Origin: Gammaproteobacteria bacterium
Lineage (GTDB): Bacteria; Pseudomonadota; Gammaproteobacteria; Steroidobacterales; Steroidobacteraceae
Direction of reading: 5' to 3'
Length of the DNA stretch: 6,802 nucleotides
NCBI GenBank assembly: GCA_030040235.1
Contig: JASHUC010000064.1
Span: forward strand, 1 to 6,802
Shown here: positions 6,370 through 6,802 of the stretch, piece after piece
How positions within the stretch are numbered: the first letter of the stretch is position 1
Layout of the letters: every line of letters starts with the position of its first letter
Position numbers and translations under genes: made by a program
The notes under the pieces: model-generated
Told to the model about the DNA's origin: nothing
Seen by the model: only the letters and a program-made list of their open reading frames with translations
Database searches by the model: none

Positions 6370-6394
6370 TCTGAAGCTCGGGCTCGGGCATCCT

Positions 6395-6413
6395 GCCGCG
6401 ACCCTCGCGCGGC
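6395..6413. other. GC-rich hairpin between DUF2909 and coxIII
   Basis: GCCGCG (6395-6400) and CGCGGC (6408-6413) form a perfect 6-bp stem with a 7-nt loop, 25 bp after the DUF2909 stop. No T-run follows on the plus strand, so it is not a standard intrinsic terminator, though it could slow or stabilise the transcript's 3' end. Confidence 0.3.
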
Positions 6414-6416
6414 TCG

Positions 6417-6440
6417 CAAAAGGCGCGACTTTCGCTCGCC
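6417..6440 (-). terminator. possible intrinsic terminator downstream of coxIII
   Basis: Read on the minus strand, GGC-(GA bulge)-GCGA, a 3-nt loop, TCGC-GCC is followed directly by TTTT (plus positions 6421-6418). It lies 42 bp after the coxIII stop. The stem is short and bulged and the T-run is only four long, so the call is tentative. If it works, it would partly separate the structural-gene transcript from surf1-ctaB. Confidence 0.35.
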
Positions 6441-6462
6441 GCTCGCCACCTCCGGCGGCGAG
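6435..6462. other. second hairpin between DUF2909 and coxIII
   Basis: CTCGCCGC (6435-6442) and GCGGCGAG (6455-6462) form a perfect 8-bp stem with a 12-nt loop. A further 5-bp stem (GGCAC/GTGCC, 6462-6477) stands next to the coxIII stop. The elements overlap the terminator candidate and could be alternative folds of the coxIII 3' end. No T-run follows the 8-bp stem on either strand. Confidence 0.35.
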
Positions 6463-6481
6463 GCACGTCCCTGTGCCCGGT

Positions 6482-6802
6482 CTACAGCCAGTAGACGAAG
6501 ATGAACAGGCCGAGCCACACCACGTCGACGAAGTGCCAGTACCAGGCGACCGCCTCGAACGCGAAGTGACGGGTCGGGGTGAAGTGACCGCGCAGCACGC
6601 GCAGCCAGATGACCGTCAGCATGATGGCGCCGATGGTCACGTGCAGGCCGTGAAAGCCCGTCAGCATGAAGAACGTCGAGCCGTAGACGCCGGTGGTGAG
6701 GCGCAGGCCCATCTCGTGGTAGGCCTCGCTGTACTCGTGCGCCTGGAGCCCGACGAAGGTGAATCCGAGCAGGAACGTGAGCCCGAGGAACAGCGCCAGC
6801 CT
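6482..6802 (-). CDS. ctaE: Cytochrome c oxidase subunit III, C-terminal part (cut by window edge)
   Basis: The last 106 codons of subunit III of an aa3-type heme-copper oxidase are present; the frame enters from the right edge. The subunit is an integral membrane protein that stabilises the catalytic core and its oxygen and proton uptake. The visible sequence covers the last three helices: [20 protein letters not shown] with the helix-ending HEY motif, the [11 protein letters not shown] helix, and the ending with [15 protein letters not shown] and FVYWL, hallmarks of the family C-terminus. Subunits I and II and the Cox11/CtaG assembly factor are expected further right, outside the window. The gene ends with TAG at 6484-6482 and is followed by hairpins, then by DUF2909 on the other strand. 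Confidence 0.96.
   Translation of the reverse strand, partial: RLALFLGLTFLLGFTFVGLQAHEYSEAYHEMGLRLTTGVYGSTFFMLTGFHGLHVTIGAIMLTVIWLRVLRGHFTPTRHFAFEAVAWYWHFVDVVWLGLFIFVYWL

Overview
The window is a GC-rich stretch of bacterial chromosome. Every gene I recognise is a housekeeping gene of an aerobic proteobacterium. The order cytochrome oxidase subunit III, DUF2909 protein, SURF1, short Sco-like protein, heme A synthase, heme O synthase is, as I recall, the arrangement of the aa3-oxidase locus in gammaproteobacteria such as Pseudomonas. The N-terminus of the DNA helicase at the left edge closely resembles gammaproteobacterial UvrD. I therefore place the source in Gammaproteobacteria, without a finer assignment. 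I see no mobile element, phage gene, CRISPR array, rRNA or tRNA.

Right part (2683-6802), mostly minus strand: this is the end of an aa3-type cytochrome c oxidase gene cluster. Reading leftwards it holds the 3' end of coxIII, a 112-bp gap with hairpins, surf1, a Sco-like thioredoxin-fold gene, ctaA and ctaB. From surf1 to ctaB the genes abut or overlap (TGA directly followed by TTG, an 8-bp overlap, an ATGA overlap), so they form one translationally coupled assembly operon. CtaB makes heme O, CtaA oxidises it to heme A, SURF1 helps place heme a in subunit I, and the Sco-like protein probably serves oxidase copper or redox assembly. A 74-aa twin-transmembrane gene (DUF2909) lies between coxIII and surf1 on the opposite strand.

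Middle (2156-2679): a plus-strand conserved hypothetical gene is cut by an in-frame TAA, yet clear coding sequence continues in the same frame to 2679. It runs into the 3' end of ctaB with only 3 bp between the two stop codons.

Left part (1-2155), minus strand: gloB (glyoxalase II-type metallo-hydrolase), then 13 bp later a PerM/AI-2E-family membrane protein, then 47 bp later uvrD, which is cut by the window edge. uvrD has a possible extended -10 promoter just in front of its ATG and no Shine-Dalgarno sequence.

I found no convincing undescribed system. The points most worth a second look are the interrupted hypothetical gene, a His-to-Asn change at the expected heme-ligand position of SURF1, the Sco-like protein without the usual third copper ligand, and the antisense, possibly leaderless DUF2909 gene.
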